DNA from: Gammaproteobacteria bacterium
GTDB lineage: Bacteria > Pseudomonadota > Gammaproteobacteria > HK1
Assembly: GCA_021773645.1 (NCBI GenBank)
Contig: JAJFJU010000015.1
Coordinates: 1 to 64,000, forward strand
Direction: 5' to 3'
DNA length: 64,000 nt
The number at the start of each line of letters is the position of its first letter. The stretch's first letter is position 1. Below the pieces are notes generated by a model. The model did no database searches. It worked only from the letters and a program-made list of their open reading frames with translations, and was not told the DNA's origin. A program made the translations under genes and the position numbers. Below are positions 16,772-25,380 of this stretch, in pieces.

Positions 16772-17131
16772 CTAAAAATCAAAACCATCTTCTAGAGGAG
16801 TTGAGAGCCCCATCACAAACCAGCAGATTAGAAACCCGATGACGATGGGGATAGCGAGCCACGGGGACACATGCCAAAACAGAGCGCTTAATGCGCCTGC
16901 TGCGAGCGCCGCAAGCAATCCTGTCATCCATGCATCGCGGTTATCCTTCTGGGTATAAAGTCTTGCCCTCAAATCGTGGTTTTCTCCGAGGCCACTCTGC
17001 TCCAGCTTTCTGATCCCTCGCGCATAGAGCCATCTATTGGCACGTACCAGCCCGCTCCACAGCGACCCGTATGCAGCCAACACGAAAACAACTGCAAGAA
17101 CAGCATTCAATGTGTCTATTGCAAACGACAT
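16772..17131 (-). CDS. Small membrane protein of unknown function
   Basis: A 119-residue protein with three or four hydrophobic helices (about 10-30, 66-85, 88-108) and a charged stretch between them (RANRWLYARGIRKLEQ... to KDNRDAWM). No family was recognised. It stands alone, opposite in strand to its neighbours. Base composition is somewhat lower in GC than the core genes around it. Confidence 0.6.
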   Translation of the reverse strand: MSFAIDTLNAVLAVVFVLAAYGSLWSGLVRANRWLYARGIRKLEQSGLGENHDLRARLYTQKDNRDAWMTGLLAALAAGALSALFWHVSPWLAIPIVIGFLICWFVMGLSTPLEDGFDF

Positions 17132-17432
17132 AGTGCTCTAACGCTTAAACGTTCCCCGATAAAGCCACCGCCCTAAGTCAACAATAGCAGAGAAGCTTTT
17201 ACCCCGTTTTCACTAATGGGAAGCGTACACTCTCAAGCCCGAGGAAATGTTAAAGGTTCCCCACCATTCAGCGGGTGGTGCACTTGTGATACTAGGGAGA
17301 AGTTCAGACTCGATTGATGCCAAGATCCTCCACGGTGAGATCATGCTGGCGTTAAGCGCGTGCTTGCCATGTCGTCCACTTCTTCGTTTGACAGTATTCA
17401 TGCCTGCACCCTACACTGCGCCGCAGTCATAT
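17132..17432. other. 300-bp gap before the cobalamin riboswitch; possible gene remnant
   Basis: No intact gene is evident. A short plus-strand frame from 17247 begins MLKVPHHSAGG, which recalls the (L)KVPHHGS stretch of metallo-beta-lactamase-fold hydrolases. The rest does not continue the family, so at most it is a decayed fragment. Confidence 0.3.
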
Positions 17433-17625
17433 GAGGTGCTCTGAAGGCATTCGCTGGAGGAGTGAAATGGGAAGCCGGTGCGTCGCGCGATTCGCGTGCA
17501 CAATTCCGGCGCTGCCCCCGCAACGGTAGGTGAGTTACCGCGGACCAGAAGCCACTGCGCATATGCGTGGGAAGGCGGTTCGTTTGGCCGCAAGGCCGCT
17601 CACAAGCCCGGAGACCGGCCTGAAA
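17433..17625 (+). ncRNA. Cobalamin (B12) riboswitch
   Basis: The region has the ordered conserved blocks of the class: GGTGC...AAGGCAT at the 5' end, GGGAAGCCGGTG, the core GCTGCCCCCGCAACGGTAG, GCGGACCAGAAGCCACTG, GTGGGAAGGCGG and the 3' B12 box AGCCCGGAGACCGGCCT (about 17605-17621). It lies about 175 nt before the start of the TonB-dependent receptor and should lower expression of the B12 uptake operon when adenosylcobalamin is plentiful. Confidence 0.94.
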
Positions 17626-17798
17626 TGACGCTAATCCCGTTGCGGAGGGCAACCCGGGTGAGCGTGATTTCGTGGAAGTTGTTTCCCGACCGGGTGATGT
17701 CTCGCCCCACGCCATCCCACAGTTTCTCGTAGCGGATCCTGAAATCTGTTAGGTCGTTGCGTGGCGCGGGTGTGCCTGCTGACGTCCGGGAGTCTGTG

Positions 17799-19805
17799 AT
17801 GTTTAGTGTCAAATCTTATCCGCGCGCGGGCAATTTCTACCGCGTCTGTGTTTCTTTTTCCCTTGTTTTAATGAGTTTGTCGGCGCTGCCCGTGAGGGCA
17901 GAGAAGCCCCTGGAAGTTAAACCAGTGGTGGTTAGTGCCACGCGCTCAGAGCAAAGTCTGGTGACTGTGCCCGCTAGCATCACGGTCATTAGCCGGGAGG
18001 AAATCGAGGCCAGTGGGGCGAGTCATGTGGTCGAGGTGTTGCGTGGCCGCGGTGGGGTGCAGGTCAACGACACCTTTGGCGATGGCAGCCGTGCCAGTAT
18101 TGGTATCCGTGGTTTTAATGAAAGCGCCAATGCCAATGTGCTGGTGCTGGTGGATGGACGGCGGTTGAATAATACCGATATCGCTGGTCCTGATTTGAAT
18201 AGTATTTCACTCAAGGATGTGGAGCGGGTGGAAATTATCCAGGGTAGTGCGGGTACGCTCTACGGGGATCAGGCGGTGGGTGGGGTGATCAATATCATCA
18301 CCCGGAAGAATCGAAAATTTTTCGCCGAGGGAGAGGCGGGTATTGGCAGTTATGGGCGCAAGACCGTGCGCCTACGTACGGGTAATCGCTTTGCCAATGG
18401 TCTGGGGTACCAGCTCTCGGGCGAGCGCCTGCGCAGCAATAATTACCGCGATAACAACCGCCAGGATTACTGGAATTACTTTGGCAAGTTGGACTGGGAA
18501 CACGAGCGCGGCAGGGTGTTTTTGGAACTTCAGGACGTGAAGGAAAACCTGCGCCTGGCGGGCCGGCTGACGCTTGCTGATCTCACCGCCAATCGCGATC
18601 GGCGGCAATCGGTCCGTCCAATCGATTTTGCCGCCTCCGATACCGAGGTTGCCCGGGTTGGAGCGGAGCTGCTGCTGTCGGACAACTGGAGCCTTGAAGG
18701 TGACTGGAATTACCGCAAGGTCACGGGTTTTTCCCGCCTAGTATTTTTCGGTGCAAACAGTGACACCCCGCAGGAGCGTATCCAGCGTGGTTTCACCCCC
18801 CGGCTGGTGGGCAGTTATGGCCTCGCAGCAGGGGAGTTGGTAATCACCATCGGTACTGATATCGACCGTGCCGACTATGACACTACCAATACTTTCTTCG
18901 GATTTACCACTACGACCGGTAATCGTCAGGAGATGCACGGAATTTATGCTCAGGCATTGATTCCTCTGATCCCAGGATGGACAGCTACCATTGGCGGGCG
19001 TCAGGCCAGAGTGACGAATCAACTGCGGCACTCTACTGCCTTCCCTGCGGGGGTGTCTCTGAAAGACGAGCAATTTGTGAGTGAATTCGGCCTCAGTTAT
19101 CGCCCCCGGCAGGAATGGCGGTTCTTTGCCCGCCGGGATGGCAACTTTCGCTTTGCCAAGGTGGATGAGCAGACCTTTACTTCGCCCGGGGTTGTGGGGC
19201 TGCAGACCCAGACCGGAACATCCTGGGAAGGGGGTGCCGAATGGCAGCGAAACGGCGATTTCCTCAAGCTGGTTCTCTATCGCCTCGACCTCGAGAATGA
19301 GATTGGCTTTGACCCCACTGTGGCCGATCCCTTTGGAGGCTTTACCGGTGCCAATGTGAATTTTTCCTCCACCGTGCATGACGGGCTGATTCTAGAAGGT
19401 GGCTACGGCCTGGGCCCGAAGTGGTTTGTAGCGGGTAGCTATAGCTATACCGATGCTTATTTCGATGCGGGCACCTTCAGCGGGAAGCAGATCTCGGGGG
19501 TGTCGCGGCATTTATTGCGGGCGACAGCGAGTTACCGGATACGATCATCCTTGCGCGCCTTTTTGGAATTACAGCTTAATGGTGATCAGTTCCTGTCCGG
19601 GGACAATGCCAATGCCAAGGCCCGGCAGTCAGGCTTTGGTGTGCTCAACCTGCATGTGAGTTATGAATATAGAGGATTAAGCGTCTCCGCCCGCGTTAAT
19701 AACCTGTTAGACCGCAAGTACAACGAGGTGGAAAATGCATTTGGCGCATTGTTCCCCGCGCCCGAGCGGAATTTTATGCTGACCACGCGCTACCGCTTTG
19801 ACTAG
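17799..19805 (+). CDS. btuB: TonB-dependent outer-membrane receptor, BtuB-like (B12 uptake)
   Basis: A 668-residue outer-membrane receptor. A signal peptide ends near SALPVRA, a TonB-box-like VVVSA follows, then the plug domain (residues about 40-160) with TVPASITVISREEI, the conserved IRGF, VLVLVDGRRLN and ERVEIIQGSAGTLYGDQAVGGVINI. A beta-barrel ends in TRYRFD. It lies directly behind the cobalamin riboswitch, so cobalamin or a related corrinoid is the likely cargo. ATG 17799 with GGGAG is preferred over an upstream TTG at 17757, because the signal peptide starts there. Confidence 0.9.
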   Translation: MFSVKSYPRAGNFYRVCVSFSLVLMSLSALPVRAEKPLEVKPVVVSATRSEQSLVTVPASITVISREEIEASGASHVVEVLRGRGGVQVNDTFGDGSRASIGIRGFNESANANVLVLVDGRRLNNTDIAGPDLNSISLKDVERVEIIQGSAGTLYGDQAVGGVINIITRKNRKFFAEGEAGIGSYGRKTVRLRTGNRFANGLGYQLSGERLRSNNYRDNNRQDYWNYFGKLDWEHERGRVFLELQDVKENLRLAGRLTLADLTANRDRRQSVRPIDFAASDTEVARVGAELLLSDNWSLEGDWNYRKVTGFSRLVFFGANSDTPQERIQRGFTPRLVGSYGLAAGELVITIGTDIDRADYDTTNTFFGFTTTTGNRQEMHGIYAQALIPLIPGWTATIGGRQARVTNQLRHSTAFPAGVSLKDEQFVSEFGLSYRPRQEWRFFARRDGNFRFAKVDEQTFTSPGVVGLQTQTGTSWEGGAEWQRNGDFLKLVLYRLDLENEIGFDPTVADPFGGFTGANVNFSSTVHDGLILEGGYGLGPKWFVAGSYSYTDAYFDAGTFSGKQISGVSRHLLRATASYRIRSSLRAFLELQLNGDQFLSGDNANAKARQSGFGVLNLHVSYEYRGLSVSARVNNLLDRKYNEVENAFGALFPAPERNFMLTTRYRFD

Positions 19806-19815
19806 ACTGTAAGGC

Positions 19816-20592
19816 GTGCACGCTACTTCCTCAATTCAACTCGGCAGTTGGTTGCTGATTTCAGCATTGGCCCATGCTGCTGTATTCGGCGCCTGGAGCG
19901 AGATGACATCTGGGACGGTCGTGGTGAATCAGGCGGCTCCTTTGTTGCATACGAGTCTCGCGCCCTCTGCCGCCGTGCTTGAGGCAGAGGTGAGTAAGTC
20001 GATGGAGGTGCAACAGCCAGGGCGCGTGACCAGCAGGCCGACAGTGCAAAAAATCCCGCCTAAAGTCTTTCCGGGACCGGCACCACGTCAAGCGGTTTTT
20101 AGGAAACCCTTGCGAACAGACGCTTTGCGGGCATTGCCCATACCATCAGTAATGTCAGAGCAAGTTATAGATGCAAAAGTGGCGCGACAGGAAAGTGAGA
20201 TTGCCGTCGCGGCCAGGCAAGTTGAGCATGTAGCATCAGCGAAGGCTGCCGCGCCAGTGGTTAAGGCAAGGGCTATGACGGCTCCGGGTGAGGTGGAAGA
20301 TGCGGGACGGGCAGCGCAGTTAATGGCGGTGTTGCACCAGGAAATTAATCGTCAAAAACGCTATCCATACATTGCCAAGCGGCGGGGTATGGATGGAGTT
20401 ACGACCATCGCCTTTCGTCTGGGGCCAGATGGTGAAATTGCTCATATCAAGGTGTTGGAATCCAGCGGTTATGGCGTACTCGACAAGGCCGCCGGTGCGG
20501 CGGTTGCGCGGGTGTCACCCTTGGTGAAGGCAAGCTCCTACCTCGAATTCTCTCGAGAGTTCCAGGTAAAAGTCGTCTTCGCGCGGAACTAA
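19816..20592 (+). CDS. TonB-family energy-transducing protein
   Basis: A 258-residue protein with an N-terminal hydrophobic anchor (residues 8-27), a long variable Ala/Pro/Val-rich periplasmic linker and a C-terminal TonB domain (about 168-257) with QKRYPYIAKRRGMDG and VLESSGYGVLDKAA. It starts at GTG 19816, 10 nt after the receptor stop, and is likely dedicated to that receptor. No exbB or exbD is adjacent. Confidence 0.85.
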   Translation: MHATSSIQLGSWLLISALAHAAVFGAWSEMTSGTVVVNQAAPLLHTSLAPSAAVLEAEVSKSMEVQQPGRVTSRPTVQKIPPKVFPGPAPRQAVFRKPLRTDALRALPIPSVMSEQVIDAKVARQESEIAVAARQVEHVASAKAAAPVVKARAMTAPGEVEDAGRAAQLMAVLHQEINRQKRYPYIAKRRGMDGVTTIAFRLGPDGEIAHIKVLESSGYGVLDKAAGAAVARVSPLVKASSYLEFSREFQVKVVFARN

Positions 20593-20603
20593 CAGGACGT
20601 TTC

Positions 20604-21164
20604 ATGGGCAATCGGCTTTCCAAAATAAGTACGCGCACGGGTGATGATGGGACCACGGGTCTCGCTGATGCTACCCGCCTGAGCAAAGATAGTCTGCGAA
20701 TTGAGGTCTTGGGGGAGGTGGATGAATTCAATAGCACCATTGGCATGCTAAGGATTCACGATTTACCCCTAGAAATCGATGCCTGTTTACTGAAGATGCA
20801 GCATGGTCTGATGGTGTTGGGTGGTGAATTGGCCTTGCCGGGAAAAGAACGAATTCTTCAGCGCGATGTGGCTGATGTGGAACAGGCCTTAAGCATTTTT
20901 AATCATGACTTACCGCCCCTGCGCGAGTTTATCCTTCCCGGTGGCAGCCCGGCTGCTGCTGCCTGCCATCAGGCGCGGGCGATTTGCCGTCGGGTCGAGC
21001 GCCGTCTGGTATCGCTGGCGCGGGAGGACACGGTTAATGCTGGGAGCCTGCGCTATCTCAATCGTATCTCTGATCTGCTTTTCGTCATCGCTCGGTGTTT
21101 AGCGCGGGTAGCAGATGGGGAAGTGCTTTGGCAGCCAGAGCTCTGGCGAGATGGTCCCCCGTGA
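20604..21164 (+). CDS. Cob(I)alamin adenosyltransferase, PduO type
   Basis: A 186-residue corrinoid adenosyltransferase that transfers the 5'-deoxyadenosyl group of ATP to cob(I)alamin. It shows the PduO signature TRTGDDGTTGLADATRLSKDS at the N-terminus, GEVDEFNSTIG, and the closing FILPGGSPAAAACHQARAICRRVERR and RYLNRISDLLFVIAR. It is 11 nt after the TonB gene and completes a riboswitch-controlled unit for uptake and activation. No de novo cobalamin biosynthesis genes are in view, which suits a salvaging organism. Confidence 0.94.
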   Translation: MGNRLSKISTRTGDDGTTGLADATRLSKDSLRIEVLGEVDEFNSTIGMLRIHDLPLEIDACLLKMQHGLMVLGGELALPGKERILQRDVADVEQALSIFNHDLPPLREFILPGGSPAAAACHQARAICRRVERRLVSLAREDTVNAGSLRYLNRISDLLFVIARCLARVADGEVLWQPELWRDGPP

Positions 21165-21231
21165 GGGGCGTAAAAGCTGTTAATTGTTAACCCTGTCGCC
21201 TAACATTGAGCCACCTTCTGGAGAGTATTTA

Positions 21232-21765
21232 ATGAACCATCATTTCAACGTCGATAAGCGTGTTATCTATCTCTTGGCCCTGGTGGGATTGGCCGCTATC
21301 AGCCGTCTCATTCCGCATCCCCCCAACGTCACACCGATTGCGGCCATGGCTTTGTTTGGCGGCGCGGCTTTTGCAGATCGGCGTTTGGCCTTTCTGGCGC
21401 CCGCTGCAGCCTTGTTATTGAGTGATCTGTTGCTGGGTTTCCATAGCCAGATGTGGGTAGTTTACGGCTGCTTTGCGGTGACCGTGGGCCTTGGTCTTTA
21501 TCTACGTGGCCGGCCGGGGTTCCTCGCCCTAGGGGCAGTGACGCTGGGAAGCTCGCTACTGTTTTTCCTGGCGACTAATTTCGGTGTTTGGTTGCTTGAT
21601 GGGCTCTATGCCGAGACTCTGGAAGGGTTGATTAGTTGCTATGTAGCGGCCTTGCCCTTCTTTCGTAACAGTCTGTTGGGAAATGCCTTTTACGTACTGC
21701 TGCTGTTTGGGCTGGCGGGAATGTTGCCCATCCACCGTCGTGGTCATCTAGCCCACGCGAGTTGA
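21232..21765 (+). CDS. DUF6580-like membrane protein, putative transport component
   Basis: A 177-residue membrane protein with about five hydrophobic helices. The N-terminal RLIPHPPNVTPIAAMALFGGAAF stretch is like small membrane proteins often found in B12 operons (my recollection of the DUF6580 family). ATG 21232 has a good GGAG RBS, whereas the longer frame from 21184 does not. Probably the last gene of the B12 operon. Its stop is close to the end of the convergent protease gene. Confidence 0.7.
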   Translation: MNHHFNVDKRVIYLLALVGLAAISRLIPHPPNVTPIAAMALFGGAAFADRRLAFLAPAAALLLSDLLLGFHSQMWVVYGCFAVTVGLGLYLRGRPGFLALGAVTLGSSLLFFLATNFGVWLLDGLYAETLEGLISCYVAALPFFRNSLLGNAFYVLLLFGLAGMLPIHRRGHLAHAS

Positions 21766-22416
21766 TCAATAACGTTTTTTGAGCTCTAGTGCGCCGCCCT
21801 TGCGCTGCATGTCGAGGCGACCGAGAAAGGACATGCCGAGCAGGGTAATGCGCGGGAAGTTGCCATCTATGACTGCAGCCTCCACCCCGCGTAGCTCAAT
21901 ATCACCCACCCGTACTTTTTTCAGCCGCAGGCTATAGCTGCGGGTGACTCCGGAGGCAGTGCTAGCCCAACCGAGCTCGCCTTTCACTAAGTAATCAATG
22001 CCTAAGCGTTTGGCTTCGTTGCGATTCATGGCGATGCTGGTGGCACCGGTATCCACCAGGAAATCAACGGTTTGACCATTGATACTGCCGGTGGTGCGGT
22101 ACATTCCCCGGGTTGAGGGCCAGATACGGACCTTGGGTGGGGTCTGTGGAGCGGCGTAGGTGCCACTGATGCGGGAGCCCATTTTATAGCTGGCACGCTT
22201 ACCGCGGTATTCCAGTACAGCTCCCTTGCTGTCTGCAGAAATCAGCAGCAGGCCTTCGGGTGTACGCTCCCCTTTACGCAGCAGGCGTTGGCGGCCGTCA
22301 ATTTCCAGCAGTGCCTTATCCCGAAACAGTCCCTTGATGTGAATGTCGCCATCAGCGTGGGCGGGACCAGCCAGGGTAAGAGTGAGTAGGGCGAGATAGG
22401 CTAGGTAGTGGCGCAT
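21766..22416 (-). CDS. Retropepsin-like aspartic protease, periplasmic (TIGR02281 type)
   Basis: A 216-residue protein with a signal peptide ending near GPAHA, a basic domain (about 25-85), then an aspartic-protease domain with the active-site VDTGATS (121-127, Asp122) and a closing flap-like strand RITLLGMSFLGRL. Proteins of this clan work as dimers. The start is taken at ATG 22416, because a longer upstream frame would add residues before the signal peptide and overlap gluQ. Substrate not known. Confidence 0.8.
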   Translation of the reverse strand: MRHYLAYLALLTLTLAGPAHADGDIHIKGLFRDKALLEIDGRQRLLRKGERTPEGLLLISADSKGAVLEYRGKRASYKMGSRISGTYAAPQTPPKVRIWPSTRGMYRTTGSINGQTVDFLVDTGATSIAMNRNEAKRLGIDYLVKGELGWASTASGVTRSYSLRLKKVRVGDIELRGVEAAVIDGNFPRITLLGMSFLGRLDMQRKGGALELKKRY

Positions 22417-22453
22417 GGGCCGAATATAACAGCTTGGCCCAGTGGTCCGATAT

Positions 22454-23320
22454 TTAGCGTGCGGACAGGATGCGGGGGACCCGCTCCAGCTTCCAGTGGG
22501 CAATAGCCCAGTCTCGGATTGTCTCGGTGCTGTGGCGAATGGGCGGGAGTTCTTGCCCCAGAAAACTTAGTGCGCGCAGCCAGGTATCTTCTGGAGAATC
22601 ATTGGCCACTCCCTTGGCACCCGTTTGCTTGCTTAGCTTGATGCCCGCAGCGTTTGTTACCACGGGCAGGTGAGCATAGGCCGGTTGCGGATAATCGAGA
22701 GCGCGTTGCAGATGGATGTGGCAGGCGGTGGAATCCAGTAGATCACTGCCACGGACGATCTCGGTGATGCCCTGAAAGGCATCATCTACCACCACGGCTA
22801 GGTGGTAGGCGGGCACGCCATCACCACGGCGAATAATGAAATCCCCGACGTCTTTTTCCAATGCCTGAGTTTGAACCCCGTGGATGTGATCGGGAAATTG
22901 ATAGCTGGCAGCATCCGTGCGCAAACGTAGGGAACGGCCTTTTCGACCGGCTGGGAGGCCGTGACGGCAGGTGCCGGAATAGGGTCTGCCTGCTACTTCT
23001 TTGCGCGTACAGCCGCAGGGATAGGCCCAGTCGTTATGTATGAGTTGTCCTAAGGCCTCTTCGTAGGCTGTCACGCGGGTGCTTTGATAAAGCACTGGGC
23101 CATCCCAATAAAGCCCCAGGGATTTGAGCCCTTCAATGATGGCGTTACTGGCCCCGGCGACGGTGCGTGCCTGATCCAGATCTTCCATGCGTAATAGCCA
23201 CTCACCGCCCATACTGTGGGCCTGGAGATAGCTGGCGATGGCGGCAACAGCAGAGCCGAAGTGGAGAGGGCCTGAGGGGGAGGGGGCAAAGCGGCCCCGG
23301 TAACGAAGCCCGGGGTTCAT
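22454..23320 (-). CDS. gluQ: Glutamyl-Q tRNA(Asp) synthetase
   Basis: A 288-residue paralogue of the glutamyl-tRNA synthetase catalytic domain that glutamylates queuosine in tRNA(Asp). RFAPSPSGPLHFGS holds the HIGH-like motif and KLSKQTGAK the KMSKS-like motif. A zinc-binding group (CGC ... CRHG) is also visible. It lies downstream of dksA, the usual order in this class. ATG 23320 matches the E. coli N-terminus; an in-frame GTG at 23353 would give 11 more residues. Confidence 0.93.
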   Translation of the reverse strand: MNPGLRYRGRFAPSPSGPLHFGSAVAAIASYLQAHSMGGEWLLRMEDLDQARTVAGASNAIIEGLKSLGLYWDGPVLYQSTRVTAYEEALGQLIHNDWAYPCGCTRKEVAGRPYSGTCRHGLPAGRKGRSLRLRTDAASYQFPDHIHGVQTQALEKDVGDFIIRRGDGVPAYHLAVVVDDAFQGITEIVRGSDLLDSTACHIHLQRALDYPQPAYAHLPVVTNAAGIKLSKQTGAKGVANDSPEDTWLRALSFLGQELPPIRHSTETIRDWAIAHWKLERVPRILSAR

Positions 23321-23369
23321 CACGGGAATACTGGCAGCACGAGCACCAAACACTCGTGCTGAAAACTCA

Positions 23370-23795
23370 TTAGCCCCGTTGTTTTTCGCGAATCTCGTCC
23401 AGCACCTTGCAGTCTATGCACAGGGTGGCGGTAGGACGTGCCTCCAAGCGGCGAACGCCAATTTCCACGCCACAGCTCTCACAGTAGCCGTAGTCTTCGG
23501 AGTCCAGTGCGATCAGTGTTTTATCGATCTTCTTGATGAGTTTGCGTTCCCGGTCACGGGTACGCAGCTCCAGGGTGAATTCGGATTCCTGGCTGGCGCG
23601 ATCGTTAGGGTCGGGGAAGTTTCCGGCATCGTCCTGCATATGGTCAAGAGTGCGATCGACCTCCTCCATCAACTGTGTCTTCCAGTCGTTAAGGATTCCC
23701 TGGAAGTGCACGACCTGGGCCTCATTCATGTATTCCTCGTCTTTCGTCTCCTCATAGGGAGTGAAGTTGAGGACTGGCTCCAATGGGTCTTTCAT
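23370..23795 (-). CDS. dksA: RNA polymerase-binding transcription factor DksA
   Basis: A 141-residue stringent-response factor that inserts a coiled coil into the secondary channel of RNA polymerase and acts with ppGpp. The coiled-coil tip DPNDRAS (62-68) gives the acidic DxxDxA residues. The C4 zinc finger uses Cys105, Cys108, Cys126 and Cys129. The gene leads into gluQ. Confidence 0.95.
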   Translation of the reverse strand: MKDPLEPVLNFTPYEETKDEEYMNEAQVVHFQGILNDWKTQLMEEVDRTLDHMQDDAGNFPDPNDRASQESEFTLELRTRDRERKLIKKIDKTLIALDSEDYGYCESCGVEIGVRRLEARPTATLCIDCKVLDEIREKQRG

Positions 23796-23952
23796 GGTTT
23801 TCCTACCTTTTCCTGCACGGGTTTTAATTAAGCGCGGAATCGTAGCATTCTCGGGTGAATGGTGCGAGTTTCTCGATGGCCCTGAGCCCTTGCGGATTTG
23901 GCACCCGGTTTAGCGGGGAGCAGAGACTAAAAATGGGCTAAACAAAGCGCCC

Positions 23953-24729
23953 TCAGTTGGAGATGCTCATGGGCGAATTGCTTCGTTCTGGATCCATGCG
24001 CTCCACCCACATCAGGGTGGCCCCAGCCACGGCCGCGGGCATGACAAGGAAATTTACGATGGGGACTAGCAGTGCGAGGGCAACGCTGGCTCCAAAGCCC
24101 AGACTTAGCAGGCGTTGATCCGCCAGTTTACGGCGCTGCTCGGGAAACAGGATGCCGTGATTACCCATGGGGTAATCGGCGTATTCCAGGGAAAACATCC
24201 ACGCTCCAAACAGGAACCATAATATTGGTGCCGCGAGATTGAGCCCGGGCACCAGAAATAACAGGAGCAAAGGCAGAGCCCGGATCAGGATATAACTCAG
24301 TTTGCGTAACTCGGACCACAGGGTGCGTCCGACCTCCTGCAAGATACCTCTCCAGTCGCCGCCAGCTTGCTCCTCATGGCCTCGAAGTTCGCGCTCCACC
24401 GCTAGCGCCAGCAGACTATTGAAAGGGGCGGCAATGAGCGCCGCCAGCAGGGCAAAGCCAAACCACAGCAGGCAAATGGCGGCCAGTGCAAACAGTGGCC
24501 AAACAATCCACAGCAGCCAATCGAGTAGCCATCCTGGTAACAGCCAGGTCAGCAGGCCGTTGAAGGCATCACCCAGATAATAGAGTAGCCCTGCGAACAG
24601 CAGGGTATTGATGGTCAACGGAATGATAACGAAACGACGTAACCCGGGACGAGTAATGAGGCGAAAGCCACGGAGCAAACAGGCCGCGCCGGTTAACGGA
24701 TTACCCAGCCCTGAGGCTGCTGGACTCAC
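23953..24729 (-). CDS. cysZ: Sulfate transporter CysZ-like
   Basis: A 258-residue inner-membrane protein of the CysZ/EI24 family. It has the N-terminal [28 protein letters not shown], several long hydrophobic segments and the family's FPEQRR element near the C-terminus (about 200-205). CysZ brings in sulfate for cysteine synthesis. It overlaps the end of queF by 4 bp, so the two genes are likely cotranscribed. Confidence 0.88.
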   Translation of the reverse strand: MSPAASGLGNPLTGAACLLRGFRLITRPGLRRFVIIPLTINTLLFAGLLYYLGDAFNGLLTWLLPGWLLDWLLWIVWPLFALAAICLLWFGFALLAALIAAPFNSLLALAVERELRGHEEQAGGDWRGILQEVGRTLWSELRKLSYILIRALPLLLLFLVPGLNLAAPILWFLFGAWMFSLEYADYPMGNHGILFPEQRRKLADQRLLSLGFGASVALALLVPIVNFLVMPAAVAGATLMWVERMDPERSNSPMSISN

Positions 24730-25115
24730 GGCAGTGACACCGGGGTGGTGGATACCCAGCTCGGAGCCTGGTGTTCGGCGACGACCGTGGTGTAGATGCC
24801 GCCACGGACCATGAATTCGGCGCTAAGACGCATAAAACGCGGCTCACAAAGCTTGACCAAATCATTAAGAATTCGATTGGTAACCGCTTCGTGAAAGGCC
24901 CCTTCATCCCGAAATCCTACGATGTAGAGCTTGAGAGATTTGAGCTCTACGCAACGTTGATCGGCCACGTATTCCAGGTGCAGCGTGGCAAAGTCCGGTT
25001 GCCCCGTTTTGGGGCACAGGCAGGTGAACTCCGGGATACGAATACGGATGGTGTAATCGCGCTCTGGGCTGGGATTTTCAAAGTAATCGAGTCGCGTAGC
25101 GAGTGTTTCTGACAT
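24726..25115 (-). CDS. queF: NADPH-dependent 7-cyano-7-deazaguanine reductase
   Basis: A 129-residue reductase of queuosine synthesis that reduces preQ0 to preQ1. Cys34 ([13 protein letters not shown]) matches the thioimide-forming residue and Asp41 its partner. The E-L-K-S-L-K motif (57-62) is the QueF signature for NADPH binding. The length is that of the short (YkvM-type) homomer form, not the long E. coli type. It opens a two-gene unit with cysZ. Confidence 0.94.
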   Translation of the reverse strand: MSETLATRLDYFENPSPERDYTIRIRIPEFTCLCPKTGQPDFATLHLEYVADQRCVELKSLKLYIVGFRDEGAFHEAVTNRILNDLVKLCEPRFMRLSAEFMVRGGIYTTVVAEHQAPSWVSTTPVSLP

Positions 25116-25210
25116 GGGGGTGTATCCCTGTTTCCAAGCATAAATAAAGACGACACTTTAGTGTAAAGTAGCGGCCGATGTCAGCCTGCCGTTGTTATCG
25201 GGAAGAGCCC

Positions 25211-25376
25211 TATGGAAGCTCTGATTTATTCTGAACAAAGTAGATTGCGATTTAAAATGTTCAGCTTTAAGGCGCTGTTCGCACGTAATAGTCGTTCTAT
25301 TGCGAAGAGCAGCAACGATAAAGATGGGCATTTTGGGCGCAAGATGCGAGTTCATGAATAGATCAGAGGTTCCCTA
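25211..25376. mobile_element. Palindromic MITE-like element, family 1, copy A
   Basis: A 166-bp element with imperfect terminal inverted repeats of 21 bp (18 match), which read inward as TAKGGAASCTCTGATYTATT plus C. The whole element is an imperfect palindrome around the central TAATAGTCGTTCTATT (25286-25301). It shares ends, length and most of its sequence with 61676-61840, which is in the opposite orientation. It has no open frame and ends 4 bp before the smc start. The right end, read outward, carries AGAGG, a possible Shine-Dalgarno for smc. Confidence 0.75.
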
Positions 25377-25380
25377 AAGC

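Noticed and set aside
17478-17732. Open frames through the cobalamin riboswitch
   Set aside because: They lie within the RNA structure and show no protein family; the conserved RNA blocks explain the sequence.
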